Source: Paracoccaceae bacterium | GTDB lineage: Bacteria > Pseudomonadota > Alphaproteobacteria > Rhodobacterales > Rhodobacteraceae | DNA: 44,355 nt | NCBI GenBank assembly: GCA_021648225.1 | Contig: JAKITE010000007.1 | Location: 1-44,355, forward strand | Reading direction: 5' to 3' | Shown here: piece by piece, positions 1 through 8,428 of the stretch | How positions within the stretch are numbered: the stretch's first letter is position 1 | How the letters are laid out: the number at the start of each line of letters is the position of its first letter | Notes under the pieces: model-generated | Seen by the model: the letters and a program-made list of their open reading frames with translations, nothing else | The model's database searches: none | Told to the model about the DNA's origin: nothing | Translations under genes and position numbers: made by a program

Positions 1-371
1 GCCGCATTCTGGACCAGAACGGCAAGCGCATCGATGATGGTGAGTGGGAAAACTCTCTGTTCCTGCTGACCAGCGTTATGAGCCATGCCAAAGCAGACAA
101 AGCCATTGTTGATGCGGGGCTAAAAGCCCAATCGGTCGATAGCGGTCTGCCAGTGGTTTACGGGCGCGATGATGCGGTTGAATATGTCAAATGTTCCGAT
201 GAGCATGGCGTGGTGGCTGACCCTGACGGGGTTTTGAAAATCAATGACAAGCTGCGCCTGGTGCCGGGCCATTGTGACCCGACTTGTAATGTTCATGATT
301 GGTATGTCGGTGTTCGTAATGGCAAGGTTGAATCGGTTTGGCCGGTTTCTGCACGCGGGCGGGCTTACTGA
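1..371 (+). CDS. bhcC: beta-hydroxyaspartate aldolase, C-terminal part (runs off left edge)
   Basis: Only the last 122 or so residues are present; the frame is open from the first base and the gene starts outside the window. The fragment looks like the C-terminal domain of the PLP-dependent D-threonine aldolase / D-serine dehydratase family. A PGHCDPT segment supplies the His-x-Asp pair that binds the divalent metal in D-threonine aldolases, and a conserved HDWYVG follows. The assignment to BhcC, which condenses glyoxylate with glycine to (2R,3S)-beta-hydroxyaspartate in the beta-hydroxyaspartate cycle, rests mainly on the next gene, a strong BhcD match. The stop codon overlaps the bhcD start (TGATG), so the two are translationally coupled. 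Without that neighbour, a generic D-threonine aldolase-like enzyme would be the safe call. Confidence 0.8.
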   Translation, partial: RILDQNGKRIDDGEWENSLFLLTSVMSHAKADKAIVDAGLKAQSVDSGLPVVYGRDDAVEYVKCSDEHGVVADPDGVLKINDKLRLVPGHCDPTCNVHDWYVGVRNGKVESVWPVSARGRAY

Positions 372-1336
372 TGTTTATTGTTCCTGAATCCGAAATCGCG
401 GCATTGATTGATCGCAAATCCTCATTTGATGCGGTTGAATCTGTTTTTGCGGCGATGTCGAGCAAAGACGCTTATAATTTTCCGGTAATCCGAGAGGCCA
501 TCGGCCATGCGGATGCGTTATACGGGTTTAAGTCGGGGTTTGATCGTAAATCTTTGGCGCTGGGCCTGAAATCTGGCGGTTATTGGCCGGGGAACGAGGC
601 CAAAGGCCTGACCAACCACCAATCGACCGTGATTTTATTTGATGCGGATACTGGCAAGGTTAAAGCACTGGTTGGCGGTAATCTGTTAACGGCGCTGCGC
701 ACAGCGGCGGCTTCTTCGGTTTCGATCAAACATCTGGCGCCTGAAAATGCCAAGGTTCTGGGCATGATTGGCGCTGGGCATCAATCTGCGTTTCAAATGC
801 GCGCGGCGGCTGAGCAGCGGGATTTTGAAAAGGTTATCGGCTGGAATTTCCATCCTGAAATGTTAAGTCGTTTGGCCGATACTGCGTCCGAACTTGGCTT
901 GCCATTCGAGGAAGCAACGCTTGAACAAATTGGTTCGGATGCGGATGTGATTATTTCAATCACCGCCAGCCATGACCCGATATTGATGGATGCGCATGTT
1001 ACCGGCGGCACCCATATTGCCTGTATGGGCACCGATACCAAAGGCAAACAAGAAGTTGACGCTGCATTGGTTGCGCGTGCCACTGTGTTTACCGATGAGA
1101 TTGCCCAGGCGATCAGCATTGGTGAATGCCAACACGCGATTGCCAATGGCACGCTGAAGGAATCCGATATTATCGAGCTGGGGGCCGTGATCAATGGCGA
1201 CCATGTTGGTCGCAGCTCTGACGATGAAATTACCTTGTTTGATGGCACGGGCGTTGGCCTGCAAGATCTGGCGGTGGCCTCGGCTGCGGTAGATCTGGCG
1301 ATTAAAAAGGGTGTGGCGATCGAAGTCGATTTCTAG
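371..1336 (+). CDS. bhcD: iminosuccinate reductase (ornithine cyclodeaminase family)
   Basis: A 321-residue protein of the ornithine cyclodeaminase/mu-crystallin family. It has the NAD(P)-binding glycine motif GMIGAGHQS around residue 140 and the preceding LLTALRTAAAS segment that contacts substrate and cofactor. From memory it matches Paracoccus denitrificans BhcD closely over its whole length (AYNFPV.REAIGH, GHQSAFQMRAAA, SIGECQHAIA, FDGTGVGLQDLAVA). BhcD reduces iminosuccinate to L-aspartate, the last step of the beta-hydroxyaspartate cycle, which turns two glyoxylate into a C4 acid without CO2 loss. The start is the ATG overlapping the bhcC stop; an upstream in-frame ATG at 338 would lie inside bhcC. 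bhcA and bhcB would be expected just left of the window. Confidence 0.88.
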   Translation: MFIVPESEIAALIDRKSSFDAVESVFAAMSSKDAYNFPVIREAIGHADALYGFKSGFDRKSLALGLKSGGYWPGNEAKGLTNHQSTVILFDADTGKVKALVGGNLLTALRTAAASSVSIKHLAPENAKVLGMIGAGHQSAFQMRAAAEQRDFEKVIGWNFHPEMLSRLADTASELGLPFEEATLEQIGSDADVIISITASHDPILMDAHVTGGTHIACMGTDTKGKQEVDAALVARATVFTDEIAQAISIGECQHAIANGTLKESDIIELGAVINGDHVGRSSDDEITLFDGTGVGLQDLAVASAAVDLAIKKGVAIEVDF

Positions 1337-1365
1337 GTTTTCTAAAAATTCGAGTGTTACTTTAG

Positions 1366-1396
1366 GGCCGGGATGGTTTCATTCCGGCCTTATTTT
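1366..1396. terminator. intrinsic terminator between convergent bhcD and gntR
   Basis: Arms 1366-1374 and 1381-1389 (GGCCGGGAT / ATTCCGGCC, one G-T wobble) enclose a 6-base loop and are followed by TTATTTTT. It lies 30 bases after bhcD and its right arm abuts the gntR stop codon, so it may serve both strands. Confidence 0.7.
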
Positions 1397-2169
1397 TCCA
1401 TCATAAATTTTCGTTTTTGGCCCAAGCGTTCGCGAGTGGCGCGTTCTTGGCCGGTGCGGATGGATTGCTCTACAAAATCCAGATGAAACCTTGCCGCTGC
1501 GGATGCCGCCTCGGCGTTGCCGTTGAAAATATGCTTGGCAATATCGCAATGCTGTTCATGAATTTTCTGGCCAACACCTTTTGTGGTTCTTAGAAACTGC
1601 CGGTTACTGAAAACCCCGCGTTTTGTCAGCTGGTAAATCGATGCCATCATGTGAATCAACGTGGAATTATTGCTGGCGGCGACAATGGCCGAATGAAATT
1701 GCACATCCGCCAAATGTTCGGCTTTGAAATCTTTGGCGGCGCGAGAACGCTCCATTTCCGCCAGAATTTCGGTTATAATTTCTTTGTCGGCATTGGTTGC
1801 GCGCTTTGCCGCCAGCCCCGCTGCAAAGGATTCTTGTTCGCGACGGTATTCCAGAAAATCAAATAATGCAGATGGATGACGCCCGTAAAGTTCTTGAAAT
1901 GCCGGGGTCATTGCCGCGCCGGTCAGGGGTGCAATTTCGGATCGCTCGCCTTGTTTTACAACCAGCAAATTGTCTTTTTCCAATTGCTTTAAGGCTTCGC
2001 GAAGCTTGGGTCTGGAAACATTTAGCAATTCGGATAATGCCCGTTCGGATGGCAGCTTTGTGCCCTCGCGCAGGATGCCACTGACAATCATGGCTTCGAT
2101 CTGGTGGACCACAGATTCAGCCACTGAACCGGTTTCAATTGGTTCAAAAACTTTACCAACCTTGTCCAT
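1390..2169 (-). CDS. GntR-family (FadR/FCD subfamily) transcriptional regulator
   Basis: A 259-residue regulator. The N-terminal winged helix (about residues 8-75) has the typical LPSERALSELLNVSRPKLRE recognition helix. The C-terminal helical FCD ligand domain (about 100-240) carries the spaced His/Asp positions (FHSAIVAAS, HCDIAKHI, RFHLDFV) that bind a metal and a carboxylate effector in this family. The ATG at 2169 is preferred because a GGGAAA lies 7 bases before it; a TTG five codons upstream is possible. It is transcribed divergently from the TRAP/glcDEF genes. FCD regulators such as GlcC and LldR respond to glycolate or lactate, so control of the adjacent glycolate genes is the obvious inference. 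The effector is not shown by the sequence. Confidence 0.85.
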   Translation of the reverse strand: MDKVGKVFEPIETGSVAESVVHQIEAMIVSGILREGTKLPSERALSELLNVSRPKLREALKQLEKDNLLVVKQGERSEIAPLTGAAMTPAFQELYGRHPSALFDFLEYRREQESFAAGLAAKRATNADKEIITEILAEMERSRAAKDFKAEHLADVQFHSAIVAASNNSTLIHMMASIYQLTKRGVFSNRQFLRTTKGVGQKIHEQHCDIAKHIFNGNAEAASAAARFHLDFVEQSIRTGQERATRERLGQKRKFMMEK

Positions 2170-2563
2170 AATCAAATTTCCCAAATGGTTTCAAGCGCGC
2201 CTATCTGCGGCAACTTATAATATTCAAATAAAAATACAAGCGCAGCTTATTAGTTAATAACCCAAGGATTCGGACGACGCGATATTTCAAAATAATCTAT
2301 ATATAGACAGGTTTACCCCGCATTTTCTAAAAATGCGAGTCCGATATCGAAATTAGCCGGTCAATCGGGTTTGGCCTGCCTTGGCACGGATTCCGCCAAT
2401 TTTTTATTGACTCTGATCACTGGTTAATTTAATTTACCATTGTTAAGAGCTCAAAGGGCGCGTGCGCCATTAGCGGTATTGATTGGTCAGGATCGCTTAC
2501 TTGTTTACAGGCAGTTGATGCCAAAACTCCGGCATTGTGCCGACAACGTTCTGGGAGGAACAC
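2170..2563. other. 394-bp divergent control region between gntR and dctP
   Basis: No gene is seen. The region is AT-rich and holds several inverted repeats: TTATTA-GT-TAATAA at 2247-2260, CGCATTTT/AAAATGCG at 2339-2357 with a 3-base loop, and an imperfect palindrome at 2421-2439 (described separately). A TTGACT at 2407-2412 could be a -35 element, with TTTAAT at 2428-2433 as a -10, although the spacing of 15 is short. GGGAGGAA at about 2553-2560 is the dctP ribosome binding site. Confidence 0.6.
2421..2439. promoter_or_regulatory. candidate GntR operator overlapping the dctP promoter
   Basis: The imperfect palindrome TGGTTAA-TTTAA-TTTACCA has TGGT/ACCA ends, like the TGGT...ACCA sites of FadR/FCD-type GntR regulators, although its centre is longer than in the classical site. 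It covers a possible -10 region 125 bases before dctP, next to the gntR gene. The assignment is inference. Confidence 0.3.
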
Positions 2564-3604
2564 ATGAAACATAAATTACTTGCAACGGTTGCAAGCTTTG
2601 CCCTTATCGGCGGCGCTGCATCTGCACAGACCCAGCTGGAAATGACTTCGGCTTTTGGTTAGAATCTGCCTATTCTTGGCACCGCAGCGGTTGATTTTGT
2701 TGAAAAAATCAACGGCATTTCTTCGGATGTTGAGTTTGAACATTTTGATCCGGGCAAATTGGTGCCAACACTGGAAGCGCTGGACGCTGTATCCAACGGT
2801 TCGGTTGACGCTTCTTTTGCGACCTCGGGTTATTGGCAGGGTAAAATGAACGCTGCGTCTTTGTTTGCTGCGGTGCCTTTTGGCCCCGAAGCCGGCGAAT
2901 TCCTTGGCTGGATTCTATATGATGACGGCGCCGAGCTTTGGCAGCGCATGTATGACGAAAACGGCTATAATGTCAAAGTTATCCCGTGCGGTCTGATTGC
3001 ACCGGAAACTTCGGGTTGGTTCAAAAATGAAATCAACACTGTTGAAGACCTGCAAGGGTTGAACATGCGTTTCTTTGGCCTTGGTGCTTTGGCAATGGAA
3101 AAGCTGGGCGTATCGACATCGCTGCTTGGTGCTTCGGATATTTTCCCGGCACTTGAGCGCGGCGCGATTGACGCGACCGAGTTTTCCATGCCGCTGATTG
3201 ATGCGCGCCTCGGCTTTCACAAAATTGCCAAATACAACTATTTCCCCGGTTGGCATCAGCCGTCAACCTTGTTCGAACTGCTGGTTAATGGCGATGTTTG
3301 GGAAGACCTGACAGACACCGCGCAAAACCAGATTGAAGTTGCTTGTCTGGCCAATATCACCACCAACCTGGCCGAAGGCGAAGCGTTGAACTATGCGGCG
3401 ATGGTTTCCAATACCGAAGAAAACGGTGTGATCATCAAACAGTGGAACCCTGAAATGCTGGGTGCTTTTGAAGGCGCATGGAACGAAGTTGTGGTTGAAT
3501 TGGCAGACGGTGATCCGTTCTTCCAGGAAGTCTGGACCGATCTTCAGGAATATCGTGCCGGTTACAAAATCTGGTCGACCAACATCTACCTGCCACGCGA
3601 GTAA
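2564..3604 (+). pseudogene. dctP: TRAP transporter substrate-binding protein with in-frame TAG
   Basis: Codons from the ATG at 2564 (good GGGAGGAA Shine-Dalgarno) to the TAA at 3604 stay in one frame for 346 positions, but codon 33 is TAG (2660-2662). The first 21 residues are a signal peptide (ending GGAASA-QT), so the protein would be periplasmic. Beyond the stop, the sequence is an intact DctP family protein with PETSGWF, DLQGLNMRFFG, ERGAIDATEFS and a C-terminal helix. It resembles the TakP/2-oxo- and 2-hydroxy-acid binding subfamily. The TAG falls in the conserved stretch SAFG-stop-NLPILG, where Ser (TCG) or Lys (AAG) would need one base change. Restarting at the TTG at 2759 would lose the signal peptide and the first lobe. 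A real nonsense mutation, a consensus error or suppression are all possible. Glycolate as ligand is inferred from glcDEF downstream. Confidence 0.8.
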
Positions 3605-3625
3605 ATTTGCGTTATAAAACAAAAG

Positions 3626-3652
3626 ATGGCGGCCCGCGATGGCCGCCATTTT
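3626..3652 (+). terminator. terminator-like hairpin between dctP and dctQ
   Basis: A 9-base perfect stem ATGGCGGCC/GGCCGCCAT (3626-3634, 3641-3649) with loop CGCGAT is followed by a short T run. It lies in the 73-base gap between the binding protein and the permease genes. It would allow partial termination or protect the dctP message 3' end, giving more binding protein than permease. Confidence 0.65.
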
Positions 3653-3677
3653 ATATTGATTATCCTCGGGGGATCAG

Positions 3678-4463
3678 ATGGAAAAAGCCAATACAGATAT
3701 GATTGATCAGGTGGTCGTGATTTCAGACCCGGGTGATCGTAACAGAGAAAATCACCTGCTTGGGGATCGCGTTGTTATCGCCGTTGGCAATATCGCGGCA
3801 TGGCTGTTTCCTGTGTTGATGATCGCGATTGTATCGCAGATTTTCCTGCGCAAAGCCGGTGTGAATCAGGCTTGGCTGGATGATGCCCAATGGTGGATTT
3901 ACGGCAGCGCATTGCTGACCGGATTTGGCTATGCCATCACCACCGACAGCCATGTGCGGGTGGATATTTTACATGAACATTATTCGGTCAGAAAGAAAGC
4001 CAAAATCGAGGTTTTCGGGCTTGGCTGGCTGTTATTGCCGTTTTTGATCATGATGACAGATTTTTTGCTGCACTATTCCTATGCATCATTTATCGCCCGC
4101 GAAGGGTCCGACAGCGCTAACGGGCTGCATCGGCTTTATCTGTTGAAAATGCTGATGCCGATACTGTTTGGTGTGGCTATTCTGGCGGCAATTACAGCGT
4201 TAAAGCGCAATGTCATGATGCTGGTTGAACCAAAGATGTGGCATCTGATTATTGCCGCATTTCCGTCGGCGTGGTTTTTTGCGGAACGGGCGGTCTATTA
4301 CATGCTTTGGTGGTTTGTGCGGTTTACAAATCCCGAAATCAAACCCCGCAGAATTGGCAGGGAGGCGTTGCTGGATGATACCATGTGGTATGGTCTGGCG
4401 GTCATTATTCTTATTTTTGCCATTAGTTTTGTTATGGCGCGACGCAATACGGCAAAGGCATAA
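3678..4463 (+). CDS. dctQ: TRAP transporter small permease subunit
   Basis: A 261-residue integral membrane protein, longer than the usual 160-200 of DctQ. Four hydrophobic segments in the first 180 residues form the normal DctQ core, including the conserved DDAQWWIYGS..L..GFGYAI and SHVRVDIL stretch that precedes the third helix. The extra C-terminal part adds a segment rich in Trp/Phe (FPSAWFFAERAVYYMLWWF) and a final helix. Such extended DctQ proteins are common in the 2-oxo acid type of TRAP system. The start follows a GGGGGA Shine-Dalgarno; Met11 is a weaker alternative. It sits three bases before dctM, so the two are co-translated. Confidence 0.85.
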   Translation: MEKANTDMIDQVVVISDPGDRNRENHLLGDRVVIAVGNIAAWLFPVLMIAIVSQIFLRKAGVNQAWLDDAQWWIYGSALLTGFGYAITTDSHVRVDILHEHYSVRKKAKIEVFGLGWLLLPFLIMMTDFLLHYSYASFIAREGSDSANGLHRLYLLKMLMPILFGVAILAAITALKRNVMMLVEPKMWHLIIAAFPSAWFFAERAVYYMLWWFVRFTNPEIKPRRIGREALLDDTMWYGLAVIILIFAISFVMARRNTAKA

Positions 4464-4466
4464 AAC

Positions 4467-5915
4467 ATGGAAATTCTATCCTTTTTCGGGCAATTGATGA
4501 ACCTGAACCAATGGCTGGTTCTGCTGATGTTTGCGGTATTTATCATCATGCTGTTTCGTGGCATTCCGGTGGCTTATGCGCTGGTCGGCGTTAGTCTGGT
4601 ATTTATTCTGCTGGCGATGTTTATTATTGACCCCAATAAAAACCTGATTAAAGAATATATCGAATTTGACCGAACCGGCATTACCTATCAAAAACTGGCG
4701 GTAAATGGCGGCCGCTTCTTTGGCGGGATTATCAAAAATCCGGTTCTGGTGGCCTTGCCGATGTTTATTTATATGGGTCTGATGCTGGATCAATCCGGTG
4801 TGGCGCAGAAAATGATGCAATCCATGCAGGTTTTGTTTGGCGCACTCAAGGGCGGTTTGGCCTTGTCGGTGATGTTGATCGGCATTGTTCTGGCGGCTTC
4901 GACCGGAGTGGTTGGTGCTTCGGTGGTTTTGTTGGGGGTGATGGGCATTCCGGCGATGATGAACCAAGGTTATGCCAAACCGATTGCTACCGGCACTATT
5001 GCTGCATCGGGCACATTGGGTATTCTTATTCCGCCCTCCATTATGCTGGTGATTATGTCTGACCAATTGGCGATCAGCCTTGGGGATCTGTTTATGGGGG
5101 CGTTGTTTCCAGGGCTGTTGCTGGGTGGATTATATATTTTATATATCGTGATTTACGGCATTATCTCGCCTAAATCCATGCCGATCCCCGATGATCATGA
5201 ACCGATCACCATGAAAGCGGTTCTGGATGTGGTCAAATCGGTTGTGCCGCCTATGGGGCTTATTTTACTGGTGTTGGGGTCGATTTTTTTCGGGCTTGCC
5301 ACCCCGACCGAGGCTTCTGGGCTGGGCGCATTAGGCGCAACAGTGCTGGCGCTGGCGGCGCGTAACCTGAACCTTAAGGTGTTCAAGGATGTGATGCGCC
5401 AGACCCTGAATACCTCGGGGTATATCATCGGGATATTCATTGCCGCCAATTTCTTTGCGCTGGTTTTGCGCCGCTATGGTGGTGATGAAATCATTGAAAA
5501 CATGGTGCTTGGGTCGTTTGACAACCCTTATATGGTGATTGCGTTTATCCTGTTTATCATTTTTCTGTTGGGCTTTTTGCTGGACTGGATCGAGATCACC
5601 CTGATCATCATGCCTTTGATGTTGCCGGTGGTGATCGGCTTGAACATTCCGGTTGAGGGTTACGGCGTGGTGGATAACCCGTCGGTGGTCTGGTTTGCGA
5701 TCCTGGTGGCGGTGACCTTGCAAACGTCGTTTTTAACCCCGCCGGTTGGCTTTGCGCTGTTTTATCTTAAGGGCGTTTGCCCCAAGGATATTTCGCTGAT
5801 GCATATTTATAAGGGGGTTATCCCGTTTGTATTACTTCAGGTGCTTGGGCTTACCATCGTGTTCTTCTGGCCGAGCTTTGTCACATGGCTGCCCGCTGTC
5901 GCCTATGCCAATTAG
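4467..5915 (+). CDS. dctM: TRAP transporter large permease subunit
   Basis: A 482-residue DctM protein with about 12 hydrophobic segments, the sodium-coupled transport channel that takes substrate from DctP. Typical DctM features are GIPVAYALVG near the start, ALPMFIYMGLMLDQSGVAQ, ASTGVVGASVVLLG, SGTLGILIPPSIMLVI (the hairpin region), FGLATPTEASGLGALGA and LQTSFLTPPVGFALFYL near the end. The spacing of 3 bases after dctQ and 27 bases before glcD indicates one transcript. The linkage to glycolate oxidase suggests a small 2-hydroxy acid substrate. Lactate or 2-oxo acids remain possible, because related systems carry those. Confidence 0.9.
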   Translation: MEILSFFGQLMNLNQWLVLLMFAVFIIMLFRGIPVAYALVGVSLVFILLAMFIIDPNKNLIKEYIEFDRTGITYQKLAVNGGRFFGGIIKNPVLVALPMFIYMGLMLDQSGVAQKMMQSMQVLFGALKGGLALSVMLIGIVLAASTGVVGASVVLLGVMGIPAMMNQGYAKPIATGTIAASGTLGILIPPSIMLVIMSDQLAISLGDLFMGALFPGLLLGGLYILYIVIYGIISPKSMPIPDDHEPITMKAVLDVVKSVVPPMGLILLVLGSIFFGLATPTEASGLGALGATVLALAARNLNLKVFKDVMRQTLNTSGYIIGIFIAANFFALVLRRYGGDEIIENMVLGSFDNPYMVIAFILFIIFLLGFLLDWIEITLIIMPLMLPVVIGLNIPVEGYGVVDNPSVVWFAILVAVTLQTSFLTPPVGFALFYLKGVCPKDISLMHIYKGVIPFVLLQVLGLTIVFFWPSFVTWLPAVAYAN

Positions 5916-5942
5916 GCCACCGTTAACAAAAGGGACATTCAC

Positions 5943-7373
5943 ATGCAAATGCCGGTTGCCAATGCGGGAATTATTGCTCGCAAACCAGAGATTGTGGCGC
6001 GGTTGCGCAGCCTGCTGCCGTTTGATGCGGTAATTGACGATCCGCTGGAAACCAAGGTTTATGAATGTGATGCGCTTTCGGCCTATCGCTGTCCGCCGCT
6101 GGTGGTGGTGTTGCCAGCCAGCACTGCGGAAACTGCGATGGTGCTGAAGGCCTGCCATGAAATGGGCGTGCCGGTGGTGCCGCGTGGTTCGGGAACATCA
6201 TTGGCAGGCGGGGCGATGCCCACAGCCGATAGCATAATTCTGGGCGTGGCACGGCTGGATGCTGTGTTGGAAACCGATTATGAAAACCGGTTTATCCGCG
6301 TGCAATCTGGGCGCACCAACCTAAGCGTCACGGGCGCGGTTGAAACCAACGGATTTTTCTATGCGCCTGATCCTTCCAGCCAGCTGGCTTGTGCAATTGC
6401 CGGAAATATTGCCATGAATTCGGGCGGGGCGCATTGCCTGAAATATGGCGTTACAACCAATAACCTGCTGGGCGTTACCATGGTTACCATGGCCGGAGAG
6501 ATCATCGAATTTGGCGGCGCATATCTGGATTCTGGCGGCTATGATCTGTTGGGGTTGATCTGCGGTTCCGAGGGGCAACTGGGCGTCGTGACCGAGGCTA
6601 CATTACGCATTCTGGCCAAGCCTGAGGGCGCGCGGCCAGTGTTGATCGGGTTTGACAGCAACGAGGTTGCGGGGGCTTGTGTGTCGGATATTATTCAGGC
6701 CGGGGTGTTGCCCGTGGCCATTGAATTTATGGATAGGCCGGTTATTCGGGCTGCCGAGAATTTCACCAAAGCGGGCTATCCCGATGTCAAAGCTTTGTTG
6801 ATCATCGAGGTTGAAGGCTCCGAAGCCGAGATCACCGAGCAGCTGGAAAAAATTGTTGAAATTGCCAAGCGGCATAATCCGGTGGCATTGCGCGAAAGCC
6901 AGTCAGCGGCGGAATCTGCCAATATCTGGAAAGGTCGCAAGGCCGCGTTTGGGGCGATGGGGCAGATCAACGATTATATGTGTCTGGATGGCACCATTCC
7001 TGTTAGCCAGCTGCCGCAAGTGTTGCGGCGCATTACGGAATTATCACAGGAATACGGGCTTGATGTGGGCAATGTTTTTCATGCAGGTGATGGCAACATG
7101 CACCCGCTGATCCTGTATGATGCAAACAAGGCCGGCGATCTGGAAACATGCGAGGCCCTTGGGGCAGAAATATTGAAATTATGTGTTGAGGTGGGCGGCT
7201 GTCTAACCGGCGAACACGGGGTGGGCATTGAGAAACGCGACCTAATGTATACGCAGTTTAACGGCGATGATCTGGAAATTCAGATGGCGGTTAAGGATGT
7301 GTTTGACCCGGATTGGTTGTTAAACCCCGCCAAGGTTTTCCCGCTGACAGCCAGCGAGGCGCGGCGGGCATGA
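5943..7373 (+). CDS. glcD: glycolate oxidase FAD-binding subunit
   Basis: A 476-residue FAD-linked oxidase of the PCMH/GlcD family. The FAD-binding part contains VPRGSGTSLAGGAMPT (residues 80-94), SGGAHCLKYGVTTNNLLG and GSEGQLGVVTEATLR. The C-terminal FAD-oxidase domain has HAGDGNMHPLI and the closing CLTGEHGVGIEKRDLM motif. GlcD carries the flavin that oxidises glycolate to glyoxylate, working with GlcE and the iron-sulfur subunit GlcF and passing electrons to the respiratory chain. The stop overlaps the glcE start (ATGA). D-lactate dehydrogenases of the same fold are an alternative for an isolated gene, but the full D-E-F order next to bhcCD makes glycolate oxidase the best call. Confidence 0.92.
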   Translation: MQMPVANAGIIARKPEIVARLRSLLPFDAVIDDPLETKVYECDALSAYRCPPLVVVLPASTAETAMVLKACHEMGVPVVPRGSGTSLAGGAMPTADSIILGVARLDAVLETDYENRFIRVQSGRTNLSVTGAVETNGFFYAPDPSSQLACAIAGNIAMNSGGAHCLKYGVTTNNLLGVTMVTMAGEIIEFGGAYLDSGGYDLLGLICGSEGQLGVVTEATLRILAKPEGARPVLIGFDSNEVAGACVSDIIQAGVLPVAIEFMDRPVIRAAENFTKAGYPDVKALLIIEVEGSEAEITEQLEKIVEIAKRHNPVALRESQSAAESANIWKGRKAAFGAMGQINDYMCLDGTIPVSQLPQVLRRITELSQEYGLDVGNVFHAGDGNMHPLILYDANKAGDLETCEALGAEILKLCVEVGGCLTGEHGVGIEKRDLMYTQFNGDDLEIQMAVKDVFDPDWLLNPAKVFPLTASEARRA

Positions 7374-8428
7374 AACCTTCAAATGAACAAGAATTGGCGG
7401 CAATGGTGGCCAATGCTACCGGCCCGTTAAACATTGTTGGCGGCGGCACATGGCAGGCGCGTAACAACGCGAAGCAGCTTTACACAAGCGGCTTGTCTGG
7501 GGTTACTTTGTATGAACCCGAGGCCCTGACCTTGGTCGCCAAATCCGGCACTCCATTGCTGGAAATCGAGGCTTTGCTGGCTAAAAACGGCCAATGCCTG
7601 CCGTTTGAACCCAATGATCTGGGCGCGCTGCATGGCGTAAAATCGACGCCAACCATTGGCGGGGTGGTGGCAACAAATGCCTCCGGCCCAAGGCGCATTT
7701 CGGCAGGGGCCTGTCGTGACAGCCTGATTGGCGTGCGGTTTGTTGATGGCAATGGCACTATTATAAAAAACGGTGGTCGGGTGATGAAAAATGTCACCGG
7801 CTATGATCTGGTGAAATTGATGTCGGGCAGTTTTGGCACGTTGGGGGTGTTAACCGAGGTCAGTTTCAAATTGCTGCCCGCAGCGCAGGCCAGCGCCAGC
7901 GTGTTGATTTCCGAGGATGAAAAAACCTGCGCGGCGACCATGGCACGCGCGCTTGGCTCGCCATATGACGTAAACGGCGCGGCGCATGTGGATGGTATTA
8001 CGGCGGTGCGGATCTCGGGCTTGGCCGGTTCGGTAGAATATCGCGCGGCGGCTTTGGCCAAGCTTTTGGGTGGCAAAATCGGTGAATTTGACTGGCAGGG
8101 TTTGCGCGATGTGCGGGCTTTTGCAGATCAGGATGGCGATGTCTGGCGATTTTCTGTCAAACCTTCGGATGGGCCGGAACTGGCGGCAAATCTGCGAAGC
8201 TTGGGAGCATCAAAAATCATGTTTGACTGGGCTGGCGGGTTGCTTTGGGTGTTGGCACCCGGCGGGCTGAATATGCGCGCGGCAAAATATACCGGCCATG
8301 CAATGCTGATGCGCGGTGATGCGCTGCCGGTGTTTCAACCGCAACCAGCGCCGATTGCGGCACTGGCAAAAGGCTTGCGGGCAAAATTTGACCCGCGCAA
8401 TATTCTGAACCCTGATCGGATGACCTGA
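7370..8428 (+). CDS. glcE: glycolate oxidase subunit GlcE
   Basis: A 352-residue second FAD-binding subunit, shorter than GlcD because it lacks most of the FAD-oxidase C-terminal domain. The PCMH part is clear: a short IVGGGTWQAR near residue 22 in place of the GlcD glycine loop, TIGGVVATNASGPRRISAGACRD, GVRFVDGNG, VMKNVTGYDLVKLMSGSFGTLGVLTEV. The last residues, FDPRNILNPDRM, are the usual family ending. The start is the ATG overlapping the glcD stop; a frame extension upstream to 7313 lies inside glcD and is rejected. The stop is immediately followed by the glcF ATG. Confidence 0.9.
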   Translation: MKPSNEQELAAMVANATGPLNIVGGGTWQARNNAKQLYTSGLSGVTLYEPEALTLVAKSGTPLLEIEALLAKNGQCLPFEPNDLGALHGVKSTPTIGGVVATNASGPRRISAGACRDSLIGVRFVDGNGTIIKNGGRVMKNVTGYDLVKLMSGSFGTLGVLTEVSFKLLPAAQASASVLISEDEKTCAATMARALGSPYDVNGAAHVDGITAVRISGLAGSVEYRAAALAKLLGGKIGEFDWQGLRDVRAFADQDGDVWRFSVKPSDGPELAANLRSLGASKIMFDWAGGLLWVLAPGGLNMRAAKYTGHAMLMRGDALPVFQPQPAPIAALAKGLRAKFDPRNILNPDRMT

